Assembly: GCF_000338295.1 (NCBI RefSeq)
Contig: NZ_ANMO01000216.1
Location: 124,001 to 188,000 of the forward strand
Direction of reading: 5' to 3'
DNA from: Rhodopirellula europaea 6C
GTDB taxonomy: Bacteria > Planctomycetota > Planctomycetia > Pirellulales > Pirellulaceae
Length of the DNA: 64,000 bases
In this document: positions 26,127 through 37,225 of the stretch, one piece after another
How positions within the stretch are numbered: the first letter of the stretch is position 1
Layout of the letters: each line of letters opens with the position of its first letter
The notes under the pieces: generated by a model
Databases searched by the model: none
Told to the model about the DNA's origin: nothing
Seen by the model: only the letters and a program-made list of their open reading frames with translations
Program-made: the position numbers and the translations under genes

Positions 26127-29100
26127 ATGCTTAGCCACGCCGCACCACAATGGAAGAGGATGCGAGCTTACTTTTCATGGATTGAATCGATGGCGATGCG
26201 ACGCAAAGCGGGCCGGAACTACGACCTCGATGCCAAATTGGGTGTCATGGAACGTTCGCAAGAAGTTCGCACTCGGAGCCGACGTCAGGGCCGACTGCAA
26301 CGCAAAAGAACACTGGTTTTGGTGCTTTTCGTTTTTGCTGTTCTCGGTATTGGTGCTTTTCCCAGTCTCATCAGTCATTCGCCGATGGGACGTTCGTTGT
26401 TGGTGCGAACGCTTGACTCGTATGATTTGGATGCGGACGTTGCTTCGATGCAGTTTGGTTGGCTGACGCCTCTGCAAATTCAAGGCTTGCACCTGGTCGG
26501 GCGCACCGGTGGATCCGAGATCACTGTTGACGATTTGCAAACTTCGATTTCACTGAGCAACCTTTGGTCGGGCGATCCTCAAACGGGACAATTCGGCGAG
26601 GTGCTGGTCCGAGGGGTACAGCTATCTTGCACTGTTGATAATGGAACCACTTCGATCGAACAGGATTTGGCAAAGCTTCTCGTCCCGACTGATGAACCAT
26701 CCAACTTCATCCCGCGAGGCACGGTCAAAATCCAAGATCTCGCAATCCAGGCGACCGATGCATCGAGCAACCAAACATGGACGCTGAGCCAATCCCACGC
26801 GAACGCGATTCTCGATGCTTCTTTACTAGATGTCACCTTTGACGGTGTCTTGAGCCAACCCGGCGGTGGCGACGGATCGCTGGCGGGACAACTTAAGTTA
26901 GCGATGGATCCAGCCAACGTTTCCGCCGATGGCGAGCAGTTGGCGGTTGAAATCGACGCCGACTCACTGCCGCTTTCCGTTCTCACCTTGGCTCAACGAC
27001 GCTTCCCCAGCAGCGAATTGCCGACGGCAATCACAGGAGACGTCTCAGGGAAGACACAACTGATTCTGACCGGATCGGGAGAACCCAATCTCGTTTTGCG
27101 TCAATTGTATGTTCGGAACTTGGTGGCGGCTGATGCTCAGACCGGCCGGAAGTTGTGGGACAACGAGTTGGCGACTTTCGACGGCGATTTGCAAATTCGC
27201 GGCGGACGAGTCAACGCACGGCAAATTGCTGCGAAGACGGATTTCGCCAGCGTGCAAATGAATGGATTATTCCCTGATTCGGTTTCATTGGCGGGAACGT
27301 CAACGAATCCATTGGCTTGGCTGAACCAAGTGGACGCAACCGCGACGGTTCAAGTGAACCTGCCACGATTGCGACGCGCATTGCCAGAGTTGTTGCCTTT
27401 GCGAAACGGAGTCACGTTGGTCGATGGGATCGTCGAGGCTCGGATCGAACCCATCGCGAACGGACGGTCCGCGGCTCTTGGTGGCGAAAACGTCCGGCGT
27501 CGTCGCTTGGTCATCCGCAGCGGTGTCATCCAGGCTCAATCCGATGGAGGCGAAGTCCGAGTTGCCCCCATCGACGTGTTGGCGGTCGTTGCCAGCGATT
27601 CTCAAAGACTTTTCGCCGAGCAATTTGAACTCGAAAGCCCATTTGCGGCGATCAATGGCCAGGGCGACTTGCGAAGCGGATCGGCGAATGTGGACATTAA
27701 CTTTGGAAAGCTTGCCCGAATCTTGCGTCCTTTGATTGACTTGGACGAACGAAGGTTGGAAGGCAATGTCCAAGGCGGGCTGCAATGGAACGCTCAGAAC
27801 GACGGGTTGTGGCGTCTGCGTGGGGATGGACGAATGACAGGATTGGCAATCGAGCTGACTCCTGGACAAAGCTTTCAACCTTCCTCGTTACGGTCGCAAT
27901 TGGACGTGACCGGGCGTTGGCAATCGAGTGGTGGTGGACACTTGACGGAATTGACCAGCGGAAAGCTGAATGTTCTCGGTGACGGTCTCGAGGCAGACGT
28001 CGAGTTGGTGCAGGCGATCTCTGGTTTGGATGCCGACCGATTGATTCCATTGCGAATGAGCGGACAAGGTCAACTCAATGCAATCGCGCAGACATTGGCA
28101 CCCTGGATGCCTACCGGTTATGAGTCACTTCAAGGCGGTTTCCGGTTCAACGCTCGAGGTGGCATGAGCCAGTCCGGTGCGGCGTTGCTGGAATCGGTGG
28201 ACGCCCAAATCACACAACTGGAAGTTCCCTTGTCGGAGCAGGTTTGGGAACAGCAACTCGTGAAGCTGCATTTTGATGGCAAGGCGAGCTACCCACAGCA
28301 GGACGTGATCATTCGTTCGATGACGGTTGCCGGGGACGCCGCATCCGCCGCCATTCAGGGTGAATGGATCGGTGGGATGACCGATATCGAAGTTGCATGG
28401 CAAGCGGAACTGGAACGATTGCAAAGCAGTGTGCGGGAACGAATGGCAACTCGTCCGCAGGATCCACGGCTATCGCAATCCAATCCAAAATCGCGATCCG
28501 TCCAACAAGTTGCTTTCCGCAACACGGGAGCAGGCAACACCGAATCCAGTGAATGGTTGCTGCGAGGGAAAATGGAAGGCAGCATCGTGGCAACCGGCGA
28601 CCCCGCGGTCTTGTTCCTCGACTCGCATCTGACCGGACGACAGTTCGAACTCGTCGAGACTGTCCCGCCGACATCTGTCAATTTTAGTAGCACCAAGCGT
28701 GTTGTTTGGGCCGAACCCAATCTTCGCATTGATGGTCGGGCTGAATGGAACATGCAGGAATCATCGCTTCAGGCCAAAGCGATGCAGATCGCCGGCGACT
28801 GGTTCGCGACGACTCTTTCGGGAACCGTCGATTGGAAAGGCGAGCAGCAATCGTTGCGTATGGAAGGCCCCGCGAATTTCAAAATGGACGAAGTCGCGCG
28901 GCGACTCACCGATTTGACTGGCACATTGATCGTTGCCGAGGGAGTCCACCCGACTCCTTTGAAATTGCAGTATGTGCAAGGGCCTAAGGATCAAGTTTCC
29001 TTCAACGTGGACGGCAGTTTGGGATGGGAAAGCGTCGACGCGGCGGGAATGTGGTTTGGACCCGCAGAAGTTCCATTCAAGATGACTGAATCTGTTGTCT

Positions 29101-30014
29101 CCATCGCACCGAGCACCATTCCGGTGCTCGGCGCCAGTCGCTACGTGGAACAACAATATGGCCCGATTGTCGCACCGTTGGATTATGACCCTAACGATCC
29201 CGCAACCTATCAAGTGGCGAACAGCAATTCAGCTGCAAATGGCAGATTCTTGTTGGCGGGAGATGTTCACTATCGCCCCGCTATTTGGATTGATTTGAAG
29301 CCGGGGCCGATCGCGAAGAATGTCCAACTCACTCCTGAGATCACCGGGCAGTGGCTGAAGTACATTGCCCCGATCGCAGCGGATGCCGCTCGAGTCGATG
29401 GAACGTTCAGTGCAACGCTGGAACAAGGAATGGTTTCGATTGACAACCCGAATCAATCGACGATTCGAGGACGGTTGGAAGTGGATCAAGTTCGCATGAA
29501 CGCCGGACCGTTGGCCGATCAGGTGATCGCGGGTGCACGTCAGTTGCAATCACTTGCCGCGTTGGGTTCACGAGCCAATCCACCTCGCAGTGGTCGCACC
29601 TTGATAACGATGCCAGCACAAACGATTGAGTTCAATGTCGCCGGTGGGGTCGTCGATCACCGTGCATTACTTTTAGAAATTGACCGAGCCAAGGTGACCA
29701 CCAGCGGCCGAGTGACGATGGATGGGCAGTTAGATTTGATCGCCCAAATACCGCTGGACGCTTCTTGGATCGGTAGCGACTTGAGTGCACTGACCGGTCA
29801 AACGATTACCATTCCGGTCAACGGAACCTTGGATCGTCCTCGTTTGGATTCGTCAGGAATCCAGCGGATTGTGGCTGATATGGGAACACGTGCGGCTCAA
29901 GAAGCCGGTGCGAACTTCTTGCAGGAGCAAATTGGTAGGGGCCAGCAACAGCTCGAAGACAGTCTGAACAAGGGCTTCGAGAAGCTGCGAATCGACAAAT
30001 TGTTTGGTCGTTGA
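26127..30014 (+). CDS. AsmA-like large membrane-tethered protein
   Basis: 1295 residues in the frame from 26127. A short basic cytoplasmic stretch precedes one hydrophobic segment (VLVLFVFAVLGIGAFPSLI, about residues 65-85). A long beta-rich periplasmic region of amphipathic repeats follows (LEGNVQGGLQW, GMSQSGAALLES, RGRLEVDQVRM), ending in a typical AsmA-like C-terminus (TIPVNGTLDRPRL, then a coiled Gln/Glu tail). AsmA/TamB/YhdP-family proteins bridge the periplasm and are linked to lipid transport or outer-membrane assembly; that role here is inference. It stands alone, convergent with the histidine kinase gene. The start is uncertain: AAAAGGAGT lies only 1 nt before the ATG at 26127, and ATG codons at 26160, 26190 and 26247 are alternatives. 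Confidence 0.8.
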   Translation: MLSHAAPQWKRMRAYFSWIESMAMRRKAGRNYDLDAKLGVMERSQEVRTRSRRQGRLQRKRTLVLVLFVFAVLGIGAFPSLISHSPMGRSLLVRTLDSYDLDADVASMQFGWLTPLQIQGLHLVGRTGGSEITVDDLQTSISLSNLWSGDPQTGQFGEVLVRGVQLSCTVDNGTTSIEQDLAKLLVPTDEPSNFIPRGTVKIQDLAIQATDASSNQTWTLSQSHANAILDASLLDVTFDGVLSQPGGGDGSLAGQLKLAMDPANVSADGEQLAVEIDADSLPLSVLTLAQRRFPSSELPTAITGDVSGKTQLILTGSGEPNLVLRQLYVRNLVAADAQTGRKLWDNELATFDGDLQIRGGRVNARQIAAKTDFASVQMNGLFPDSVSLAGTSTNPLAWLNQVDATATVQVNLPRLRRALPELLPLRNGVTLVDGIVEARIEPIANGRSAALGGENVRRRRLVIRSGVIQAQSDGGEVRVAPIDVLAVVASDSQRLFAEQFELESPFAAINGQGDLRSGSANVDINFGKLARILRPLIDLDERRLEGNVQGGLQWNAQNDGLWRLRGDGRMTGLAIELTPGQSFQPSSLRSQLDVTGRWQSSGGGHLTELTSGKLNVLGDGLEADVELVQAISGLDADRLIPLRMSGQGQLNAIAQTLAPWMPTGYESLQGGFRFNARGGMSQSGAALLESVDAQITQLEVPLSEQVWEQQLVKLHFDGKASYPQQDVIIRSMTVAGDAASAAIQGEWIGGMTDIEVAWQAELERLQSSVRERMATRPQDPRLSQSNPKSRSVQQVAFRNTGAGNTESSEWLLRGKMEGSIVATGDPAVLFLDSHLTGRQFELVETVPPTSVNFSSTKRVVWAEPNLRIDGRAEWNMQESSLQAKAMQIAGDWFATTLSGTVDWKGEQQSLRMEGPANFKMDEVARRLTDLTGTLIVAEGVHPTPLKLQYVQGPKDQVSFNVDGSLGWESVDAAGMWFGPAEVPFKMTESVVSIAPSTIPVLGASRYVEQQYGPIVAPLDYDPNDPATYQVANSNSAANGRFLLAGDVHYRPAIWIDLKPGPIAKNVQLTPEITGQWLKYIAPIAADAARVDGTFSATLEQGMVSIDNPNQSTIRGRLEVDQVRMNAGPLADQVIAGARQLQSLAALGSRANPPRSGRTLITMPAQTIEFNVAGGVVDHRALLLEIDRAKVTTSGRVTMDGQLDLIAQIPLDASWIGSDLSALTGQTITIPVNGTLDRPRLDSSGIQRIVADMGTRAAQEAGANFLQEQIGRGQQQLEDSLNKGFEKLRIDKLFGR

Positions 30015-30069
30015 TACAGCGAGGCAGCTGCACGTTGGGGTCAGTTAGCGAGGATGTCCCTCACCCAAA

Positions 30070-32910
30070 TCAAACTACAGCCGATGCAAACTCACTTGGG
30101 ACCAGCGTTCCTGCTACGTCAGCGATTGGTTTGTCAGACGCTTTCTGGCGATGATTTTGACGTGGTAGACAGAGCGTGAAGAGAGTTCCTTCGCCGAGAT
30201 CACTTTGAATCTCTACCGTTCCGCCATGCAGTTTGGTAATGACGTCGTAAGTGATTGACAATCCCTGGCCGGTGCCCTTGCCAACCTCCTTCGTCGTGAA
30301 GAATGGTTCAAAAGCTTTTGCCTTTACCTCATCCGACATTCCAGGCCCGTTGTCGCGAATTTCGATGTAAACGTTTTCTTCATCGAATCGTGTCTTCACA
30401 TCAATTTTGCCCAGTCCAGAAGAGCCATCGTCAGTCACTTCACCGATGGCGTCGGCTGCGTTGATGATCAGATTCAGGAACACCTGACTGAGTTCAGCCG
30501 GCAGGGCATCGATGGTGGGTAGGCCGTTATCGAGCGAAAGCTCGACTTCAGCGACACACTTCCAACGGTTGCGACTGAGAATGCTTGAATCACGAATCAG
30601 TGTGTTGATATCAGTGTCGCTTTTGACCTGAGATCCCGGATGCGACATGACTCTCATCGCCCGGACAATTTCGACGACTCGTTTGGCCGCGGTCGAGGTC
30701 TCTTCAATCGCCATCGGGAACTGTGAACGAATAAAGTCGAAACGATTTGTTTCGAGGATCTTCGCCACGTTTTCTAGGCGATCTTCACGTTCCTCAGGAC
30801 TCATCTCCAGCAATCCTCGGAACGTATCAGCCACAGTCAGCAGACGATCCGAATGTTCTTGGAGGAAATCGATGTTGCCGCCGATGCACTGCATGGGTGT
30901 GTTGATTTCGTGTGCGATACCAGCAGCGAGCTGTCCGATGGACTCCAGCTTCTGAGCTTGAAGCAGTTTGTTTTCGAGTTTCTTGTAGACCGTCATGTCC
31001 GTCGCGCAGGCGACGAAAACCTGCTCGGACTTGTGTTCGATCGTGAGCGTACGAACATGAACGGGATATTGCGTTCCGTCGGATCGAACATGAGTAGTCT
31101 CGTATTCCGCTTCGACCGCATCGCTGTTGATGATCGGTTTGAGATGTTCTTTCAATCTCTCGCCATTGGATTCGTCCATGAAGTTCAAGAGTGTTTTGCC
31201 ACGGTACCCTGATTCGTCAATGAGCAAATTTTGGCAGGCGGCATTATTGACCTCCAGCAATTCAAAGGTCCGCATGTCGAACACGTAAATTTCGCTCGGG
31301 CACTCCGCTTGAATTTTGGCCAAACCGTTGAGCCGTTCCTCCGCAGCTTTCCGCTCGGTAATGTCGATGTAAGCTCCGACCAAACCAACGCTTTCATTAT
31401 TGAGATTGCACAACGGTGTCTTGCTAGCCAGGACGATGAACTGTTTTCCATCGGAACGTTGCTTCGCCATCTCCTGGTTCTTGATGGGGATTCCAAAATG
31501 CATGATCGAATCCTCGAGCACATTTTTGTGTTCACGAGTTTCTGGTTTCCAAGGAAGTTCGATGTCGGTTTTGCCAACGATTTCGGCTTCTGATGACAGC
31601 CCTATCCATTCCGCGAAAGAGCGGCTGCATCCTTGGTAGACTCCGGCTTTGTCTTTCCAGTAAAGAGGAATGGGGAGGTTGGATAGCACGGAGCCAAGAA
31701 ACAGTTGCTCGTTCGCCAAGTCGGTTGCCGTTTTATCAATCGCGTCGACCTGCATCGCGATGTCTTGCGATACCTTGCGGGTGAGTATGAGGAACACCAG
31801 TCCCAAAATGGCCCCAGAGGCGAGGTTGATCCTCCAGACGTTTCGAATTGCTCTGGCAAAGCTTTCTGCATATCGGTTCTTCAACGTCGTGCCGGCGAAC
31901 GCGAGCCTGCTTCGCTCTTGTTCGAGCACGTTCGCATGCTCCGTTGCGAGTTCGCTGAGACGCTGACGCTCCGATCTGCTTTCCGCGAGTGCAAATTGCA
32001 AGGCGAGGAGCCCGGGCGATTCAAGGTTTGAATCTTCCGTTTGTCCGCTATCGGCCATGTTGCTTGGCAGTGGGTTGAAAATGGTGGTTTCAATTTGCTG
32101 AACCACGTCCAGCTTCCCAATTTCTTCAGTTGATGCTTTTAGTCGCAACAAGAGCGGGCGAATTTTATTCTCGCTCATGTCTGCCAAGTCATCGACATCA
32201 GGAGTCGTCATTAGCTGGCTGAGGTAGAAACGAAGTTGTTTGATATCGCCGCTGAGTTGGTTGGTCAGCGTCGAACCGGCACAGTCCTTCAGGATGTCCG
32301 CAATCGGTTTGGGGGTTTTTGAAAGATGACTTCGCAGTCCAAGTGCCAAACGTAGGCGTTGAATGCCACGTTGGTTCTCAGCCGTCTGCAGCAGTTCAGC
32401 GAGGATCAAGTTCAATTCGGAGTATCGCTGTTGAGCCGTTGCGGTGAGATAGGTGTGTCGGTTTTTCCACGCTTCCGCTTCGATGCTCCATTCCTTCAGC
32501 GGTTCCATTGTGATTCGAAGCTGCTTTTCGCCTTGAAGGCAAAGAGCGGCATTGAGTGAATTGCAGGTGTTTTGGACTAGTGACAGTTCTTCTCGCCAAT
32601 TGTCGTATTGACGGTTCAAGAAGTCCTTGTTTAACGCCGTTGATTCCGAAAGTAGTTGGGTTGCTTCGTGATTGCGGCTGACGGTCGCTCGGCTCATCGC
32701 TAGTCTCGCCTCGTTGACTTGGGCTTCGATAGCGTTGGCTTTTGCGCGACTGTCTTCGTGCCAATTCAACAGAGCGGTTGCGATGACGAAGAACAGAATG
32801 CCGCTGCACACCGCAGTTGCACTGAGCCACCGTACTCGGCGTTGAGCGTCATGAGCATTTCTTGACGGTTGTTTCGTTGTCCCATGATCGGCGTCGTTTA
32901 GACTATTCAC
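30070..32910 (-). CDS. Membrane sensor histidine kinase with PAS domains
   Basis: About 946 residues from a GTG at 32910; the frame is open a further 12 codons upstream. One N-terminal membrane segment ([18 protein letters not shown]) and a second near residue 365 ([14 protein letters not shown]) enclose a helical periplasmic region of about 320 residues. Two PAS domains follow (around [19 protein letters not shown] and [20 protein letters not shown]). The kinase core has an H-box [11 protein letters not shown] (His near residue 667), N-box [10 protein letters not shown]1 DNGPGM, F-box FEPFFTTK and G2 GTGQGLSI. It overlaps the stop of the binding-protein gene by 8 bp, which points to translational coupling and a shared sensing function. 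There is no response regulator or receiver domain in the neighbourhood, so the partner is elsewhere. Confidence 0.93.
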   Translation of the reverse strand: MNSLNDADHGTTKQPSRNAHDAQRRVRWLSATAVCSGILFFVIATALLNWHEDSRAKANAIEAQVNEARLAMSRATVSRNHEATQLLSESTALNKDFLNRQYDNWREELSLVQNTCNSLNAALCLQGEKQLRITMEPLKEWSIEAEAWKNRHTYLTATAQQRYSELNLILAELLQTAENQRGIQRLRLALGLRSHLSKTPKPIADILKDCAGSTLTNQLSGDIKQLRFYLSQLMTTPDVDDLADMSENKIRPLLLRLKASTEEIGKLDVVQQIETTIFNPLPSNMADSGQTEDSNLESPGLLALQFALAESRSERQRLSELATEHANVLEQERSRLAFAGTTLKNRYAESFARAIRNVWRINLASGAILGLVFLILTRKVSQDIAMQVDAIDKTATDLANEQLFLGSVLSNLPIPLYWKDKAGVYQGCSRSFAEWIGLSSEAEIVGKTDIELPWKPETREHKNVLEDSIMHFGIPIKNQEMAKQRSDGKQFIVLASKTPLCNLNNESVGLVGAYIDITERKAAEERLNGLAKIQAECPSEIYVFDMRTFELLEVNNAACQNLLIDESGYRGKTLLNFMDESNGERLKEHLKPIINSDAVEAEYETTHVRSDGTQYPVHVRTLTIEHKSEQVFVACATDMTVYKKLENKLLQAQKLESIGQLAAGIAHEINTPMQCIGGNIDFLQEHSDRLLTVADTFRGLLEMSPEEREDRLENVAKILETNRFDFIRSQFPMAIEETSTAAKRVVEIVRAMRVMSHPGSQVKSDTDINTLIRDSSILSRNRWKCVAEVELSLDNGLPTIDALPAELSQVFLNLIINAADAIGEVTDDGSSGLGKIDVKTRFDEENVYIEIRDNGPGMSDEVKAKAFEPFFTTKEVGKGTGQGLSITYDVITKLHGGTVEIQSDLGEGTLFTLCLPRQNHRQKASDKPIADVAGTLVPSEFASAVV

Positions 32911-34147
32911 GAAGCAGTTCCTTCCACGAGAGTGACTGGCTTCCATCAGCGTTTATCAAAACAGGCCAAACCTTGCTGCTGGCTTGATGGTCCTCGACGT
33001 CCAGCGTCAATGGCGTGCCCAAGCCGATGTCGAATTGCCCGAGTTGTTCCAAGGCCGTCAAGATGGACGACCGACTGATCTCGCCACTAATTGAATTGAC
33101 CGCCCTTATCAGGATTCGTCCGACGACATAGCCCTCCAGCGACACGAACGATAACGGCAGATCGGGATCGTAATCATGCATTGCGTCGCGATATTCGCAG
33201 ACGATTGGGAGGTCGCTATCGAAATGAGGAACCACCTGTGTCGCGACGATCCCGTTGGCCAGATCGCCGAGCGATCGTTGAAGTGCATCGGCGCCCACGA
33301 ACGAGACCGCTAGGAACTGAGGGTTGAAATCGTTCATGCGTGCCAAGCGAACTAGCTTCGAGCAGGGCTCGTAAGTGCCAACCATAATGACGGCTTTTGG
33401 CAGTGGCTGATGCATCAGCAGATCAGCGAGTCCGTCCTCGACTTGTGATGTGTTGCGACGGTAACGACCGTGCGGAACGCTGGATACTTTGACGGGTTGG
33501 TGTCGTCGTATCGCAGCCAAGCCGCCAAAGAAGCCGTCATCACCGTAACTGTCGTTTTGAGTAAAGAATCCAATCTCTTCGGGCTTGATGCCTTTGGCTA
33601 CCAAAGCATCGACCATCGCGGCTGTTTCTTCTGCGTAGCTGGCTCTGTAGTTGATGACATAGTCGGCTGAATCTGCTTTTCGCAGCGCGCTGGCTCCTGT
33701 GAACGCACCAAAAAATGGTGTTTTGGTTTGCTGTGCGATCGGGATCGCGGTGATCGCAGTGGGGGTTCCGACGTTGCCGACGACTGCCAGCACGTTGTGC
33801 TCGTTGGTCAGTCGATGCATATTCGGAGCGGTGCGGGCCGGTTCGTAGCCATCGTCGAGGGCGATGAGCTCGAGCGTGTTGAACGGAAGACGATTTTTCG
33901 CCGTCGCCTCATCAAACGCGGCCAGGATCCCATGTCGCATGTTGATACCAAGTTCCGCGGCCGGTCCGCTCAAAGCGGTCGACATCCCGAAAATCAATGG
34001 TTGCGCATCGACGGGTGACGCAGTGAGTGACTTCGGCGTTTCTCCACCGACTGACGGTGTGCCAACGCAGACGACCGCGAAGATGGTCGCCAGTGTTAAG
34101 TGCTGTTTGAGCGAAAGTGCTCGCGCAGTTGCCCCAATAGTCTTCAT
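32903..34147 (-). CDS. Leu/Ile/Val-type periplasmic binding protein coupled to a sensor kinase
   Basis: 414 residues from the ATG at 34147, which has AAGGGG 10 nt upstream; an in-frame ATG at 34204 is less likely. It has a signal peptide (LTLATIFAVVCVG). The mature protein has the Peripla_BP_6 pattern: FGMSTALSGPAAELGINMRHGI, ELIALDDGYEP, AVVGNVGTPTAITAIPIAQQ, INYRASYAEETAAMV, FLAVSFVGADAL and SLEGYVVGRILIRAV. Proteins of this family bind amino acids, amides or related ligands. The gene after it is not a permease but a PAS histidine kinase overlapping by 8 bp, so it probably presents a ligand to the kinase in the periplasm rather than feeding a transporter (inference). The ligand is unknown. 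Confidence 0.9.
   Translation of the reverse strand: MKTIGATARALSLKQHLTLATIFAVVCVGTPSVGGETPKSLTASPVDAQPLIFGMSTALSGPAAELGINMRHGILAAFDEATAKNRLPFNTLELIALDDGYEPARTAPNMHRLTNEHNVLAVVGNVGTPTAITAIPIAQQTKTPFFGAFTGASALRKADSADYVINYRASYAEETAAMVDALVAKGIKPEEIGFFTQNDSYGDDGFFGGLAAIRRHQPVKVSSVPHGRYRRNTSQVEDGLADLLMHQPLPKAVIMVGTYEPCSKLVRLARMNDFNPQFLAVSFVGADALQRSLGDLANGIVATQVVPHFDSDLPIVCEYRDAMHDYDPDLPLSFVSLEGYVVGRILIRAVNSISGEISRSSILTALEQLGQFDIGLGTPLTLDVEDHQASSKVWPVLINADGSQSLSWKELLRE
32918..32925 (-). promoter_or_regulatory. Ribosome binding site deciding the kinase start
   Basis: GGAAGGAA on the minus strand lies 7 nt before the GTG at 32910, inside the end of the binding-protein gene. It favours that GTG over the ATG at 32946. 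Confidence 0.6.
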
Positions 34148-34546
34148 GAAAGATTGCCCCTTATGTGAAAGACTCACAGGGAACCTAGTTCCTGAATGTT
34201 CCACACCACATGAGTCTTAGGTGAATCAAATCGGTGCAGCAGCCAAACAAACGTGTTCGTGATGGTCGTGTCGAAAATGGAGGCGATTTGCGAGTCGTTG
34301 GTTTCAAACGGCGCCCGTCCAAAAATGGAGGGTCTCAACACGGTCGAACGCTGGGATCGCGGTGAGTTTAAAATTTCCGATTTTGACGACAATGAACGGT
34401 CAACAGTCTCGCTGATCGACGACCGAATTGTGGCTTCGGCGTGGGATGCTCCATTGCGATTGAGTTGTGGGTACGCAGACGAACTAAGCTGGAGGTTGAT
34501 TGAAAGCGAAGTCATAGGCATGTGACGAAGGCGGAGAAGGTGCCCG
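34148..34546. other. Divergent intergenic region, binding protein / Ski2-like helicase
   Basis: This stretch of 399 bp separates divergent genes and presumably holds both promoters; no convincing -35/-10 pair was found by eye. A 90-codon plus-strand ORF (34253-34525) has no recognisable features and was not accepted. Confidence 0.4.
34533..34540 (+). promoter_or_regulatory. Ribosome binding site supporting a TTG start
   Basis: GGAGAAGG lies 6 nt before the TTG at 34547. It is the only good ribosome binding site in front of the helicase frame. Confidence 0.55.
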
Positions 34547-37225
34547 TTGTGCCTGCCCCAATTTGCCGGTGTTGTGATACAAAGACGGCATGAACGCCAA
34601 CTCGCCGTCGACACCCGAGCCCCTTCCCCCCGCCCTACCACGGTCGAGCCTGATCTCGATCGAGACACGTTGGCGGAGGAGTATTTTGAGCTGCTTGCCT
34701 ACGAGCCGTATCCGGTTCAAGAGGAAGCGTTGCTGGCGTATTTCACTGGAAATACGCAGCGGACCGAAGATGGACCAGCGGCTCAGCATGGGGTGCTCGT
34801 CTGTGCACCGACGGGCACTGGCAAGACGTTGATCGCCGAGGCTGCTGTCTACGAAGCGTTGCGGACCGGCAAACGGATGTACTACACGACGCCATTGATC
34901 GCTCTGACCGATCAAAAACTGGACGAACTCAGAGAGTCGGCCGTGCGATGGGGATTCTCAGCGGACCAGGTTGGTTTGGTGACCGGCAACCGCAGCGTCA
35001 ATCCGGACGCTCCGGTGTTGGTGGTTGTCGCCGAAATTTTGCTCAATCGTTTGCTCAACCCGGAGGCATTTGAATTCGACGACGTCACGTGCGTGGTGAT
35101 GGACGAGTTTCACTCGTTCAACGATTACGAACGTGGGGTGGTTTGGGAGCTGACGCTTGGATTGCTACCCAAGCACGTTCGGACATTGCTGTTGAGTGCG
35201 ACGGTCGGCAACTCCATGGCATTCACGAGTTGGTTGCGAAACGCTCACGGTCGAAACCTTCAGTTGGTGCAAGGCACAGAGCGAAAGGTCCCACTGCAGT
35301 ACGAGTGGGTTGAAGACGATTTGCTGAACGAGTTCTGTGAGAAAATTGCGGCCGGTGATGACGAAGAACGTCGAACTCCAGCATTGCTGTTTTGTTTCAG
35401 TCGATCGATGTGCTGGACCAATGCTGAAATGCTCAAAGGCAAATCGCTGATCGACAAAGCACGCCAGAAGGAGTTGTCCGACATCCTGAACGCCTCCGAT
35501 TTCACCAATGGTGTTGGCCCAAAACTCAAGCAAATACTGATGCGAGGCGTTGGAGTTCACCACGCCGGAATTCTTCCTCGTTATCGCCGAATCGTCGAAG
35601 AGTTGTTTCAAAAGAAGCTGCTCAGCATCTGCGTTTGCACTGAAACGCTTGCAGCTGGCATCAATTTGCCAGCACGTAGCGTGGTTTTGCCGAGTTTGCT
35701 GAAGGGGCCACGTGACAAGAAGAAGTTGGTCGACATCGCTTCGGCGCAGCAGATCTTTGGTCGTGCCGGACGTCCCCAGTTTGATGATCGAGGCTACGTG
35801 TTCGCCTTGGCTCATGAGGACGACGTCAAAATCAATCGATGGCGTCAAAAATACGATTCCATTCCGGAGGACACCAAGGATCCGGGATTGTTGAAGGCGA
35901 AAAAACAACTGAAGAAGAAGATGCCAAAACGCCGGGCCGGTGAATCGTATTGGACGCAAACTCAGTTCGAACAATTACAGGTCGCCAAATCGGCGGATCT
36001 GTCCAGTCGCGGAAAGGTGCCTTGGCGGTTGCTCGCGTACTTGTTGTCCAAAGATCAAAACGTCGAGCCGATTCGTGATTTGGTGGGGCGCCGGTTGATG
36101 ACGCCTTCGCGGATCGAGGTGGCTCAAAAGGATCTCAATCGGATGCTGATCACGATGTGGTCGGGCGGTTACATCGAGTTGGATCCACCACCCCGAATTG
36201 CCGCCGAACGAAAGCCCACGCCAAAGGGAACCAAACCTGGGCAACCAAAGCCGGGAACAAATGAGCCCGAGCCGGTTGCAACCGGTGGGTTGTTTGGTGA
36301 GTTGTTGGACGAAATGCGGGCGGCGGAACCTGAATCGAAGCCCGAGGAATCCGCGGGGGAAAATCAGACGCTCGACGACGCGGAAGCTCTCGCCAAACGC
36401 GGTTACGAGCTTGAGGATTACCGACCGGAAACTGCCAAACCGACCGTTCGGCTGGAGCGGCTGGTTCAGCTGAAAAGTGTCAATCCGTTGTTCGGCGTTT
36501 TCATGGCGGATCAGTTGGCGGACGCCGATGAACAAGAACGCATTGCGGCGATGGAAAGCATGCTGGAGGTGCCGGGGTCGGTCGCGAAATTTGCCCGCAT
36601 GCCATCATACGACATCGTCCCGCCGGGTGCCTTGGCCCAAAATCGTTTGGACGCGCTGCTGCTGCAGCGGGGGCTGGCCACGATGGAAGAACTGGGCGGC
36701 GGCAAAGAGGAGGAAGAAGAAGAGGTGAAGGACCGCGGGTTTGGGCGAGTGATGTTCGAGGAACCTCGGGTGTGGCCGCTGACCATCGGCGAAAAGCTAC
36801 TGCGATTGTTCCGAGATGAATTCCCGAAGGTCGATGACGTGCGAGTTCGCCCGGTGTGGATCGTGGGCGAATTGCTGGAATTCGGGGGCGATTTCAATAA
36901 GTATGTCACGGCGAGAAAGCTTCAAAAGGAAGAAGGCATTCTTTTCAGGCATTGCTTGCGAATGATTTTGCTGTGCGACGAAATGGCGAATGTGCCTCCT
37001 AAGGGAACCACTGTTGAGACGTGGGAGGATTGGTTGGACGACATCGCTGACACTTTGACGGAAGCTTGCCGGAAGATCGACCCGCAAAGCACGGATGAAA
37101 TACTGAGTCAGTCCGAATCGCCCCTGACGGATGATTTAACCGGTGGTCGCCGCAACACCGGCAGCAAAAATACCAAACCATTGATCAGCGAATCAGCTGA
37201 GAATGAGGAACAATCGACACCATGA
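34547..37225 (+). CDS. Ski2-like DExH-box helicase
   Basis: 892 residues from a TTG start. Motifs: YPVQEEAL Q-like motif, APTGTGKT (87-94), [22 protein letters not shown] with the DEFH box at 186-189, [37 protein letters not shown] and [12 protein letters not shown]. This is the Ski2/Mtr4/Hel308 group rather than a DEAD-box enzyme; related bacterial proteins are thought to act on RNA or DNA. The C-terminal 400 residues include a low-complexity linker rich in Pro, Glu and Lys and an EEEEEE run near residue 727. The 3' end overlaps lpxK by 4 bp. A second ATG-started frame at 34590 reads through the same first 240 bp, so the N-terminus is less certain than the rest. Confidence 0.88.
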   Translation: MCLPQFAGVVIQRRHERQLAVDTRAPSPRPTTVEPDLDRDTLAEEYFELLAYEPYPVQEEALLAYFTGNTQRTEDGPAAQHGVLVCAPTGTGKTLIAEAAVYEALRTGKRMYYTTPLIALTDQKLDELRESAVRWGFSADQVGLVTGNRSVNPDAPVLVVVAEILLNRLLNPEAFEFDDVTCVVMDEFHSFNDYERGVVWELTLGLLPKHVRTLLLSATVGNSMAFTSWLRNAHGRNLQLVQGTERKVPLQYEWVEDDLLNEFCEKIAAGDDEERRTPALLFCFSRSMCWTNAEMLKGKSLIDKARQKELSDILNASDFTNGVGPKLKQILMRGVGVHHAGILPRYRRIVEELFQKKLLSICVCTETLAAGINLPARSVVLPSLLKGPRDKKKLVDIASAQQIFGRAGRPQFDDRGYVFALAHEDDVKINRWRQKYDSIPEDTKDPGLLKAKKQLKKKMPKRRAGESYWTQTQFEQLQVAKSADLSSRGKVPWRLLAYLLSKDQNVEPIRDLVGRRLMTPSRIEVAQKDLNRMLITMWSGGYIELDPPPRIAAERKPTPKGTKPGQPKPGTNEPEPVATGGLFGELLDEMRAAEPESKPEESAGENQTLDDAEALAKRGYELEDYRPETAKPTVRLERLVQLKSVNPLFGVFMADQLADADEQERIAAMESMLEVPGSVAKFARMPSYDIVPPGALAQNRLDALLLQRGLATMEELGGGKEEEEEEVKDRGFGRVMFEEPRVWPLTIGEKLLRLFRDEFPKVDDVRVRPVWIVGELLEFGGDFNKYVTARKLQKEEGILFRHCLRMILLCDEMANVPPKGTTVETWEDWLDDIADTLTEACRKIDPQSTDEILSQSESPLTDDLTGGRRNTGSKNTKPLISESAENEEQSTP

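Noticed and set aside
34253-34525. 90-codon plus-strand ORF between the divergent binding-protein and helicase genes
   Set aside because: No ribosome binding site, signal or domain; composition not distinctive. It could be real but cannot be supported.
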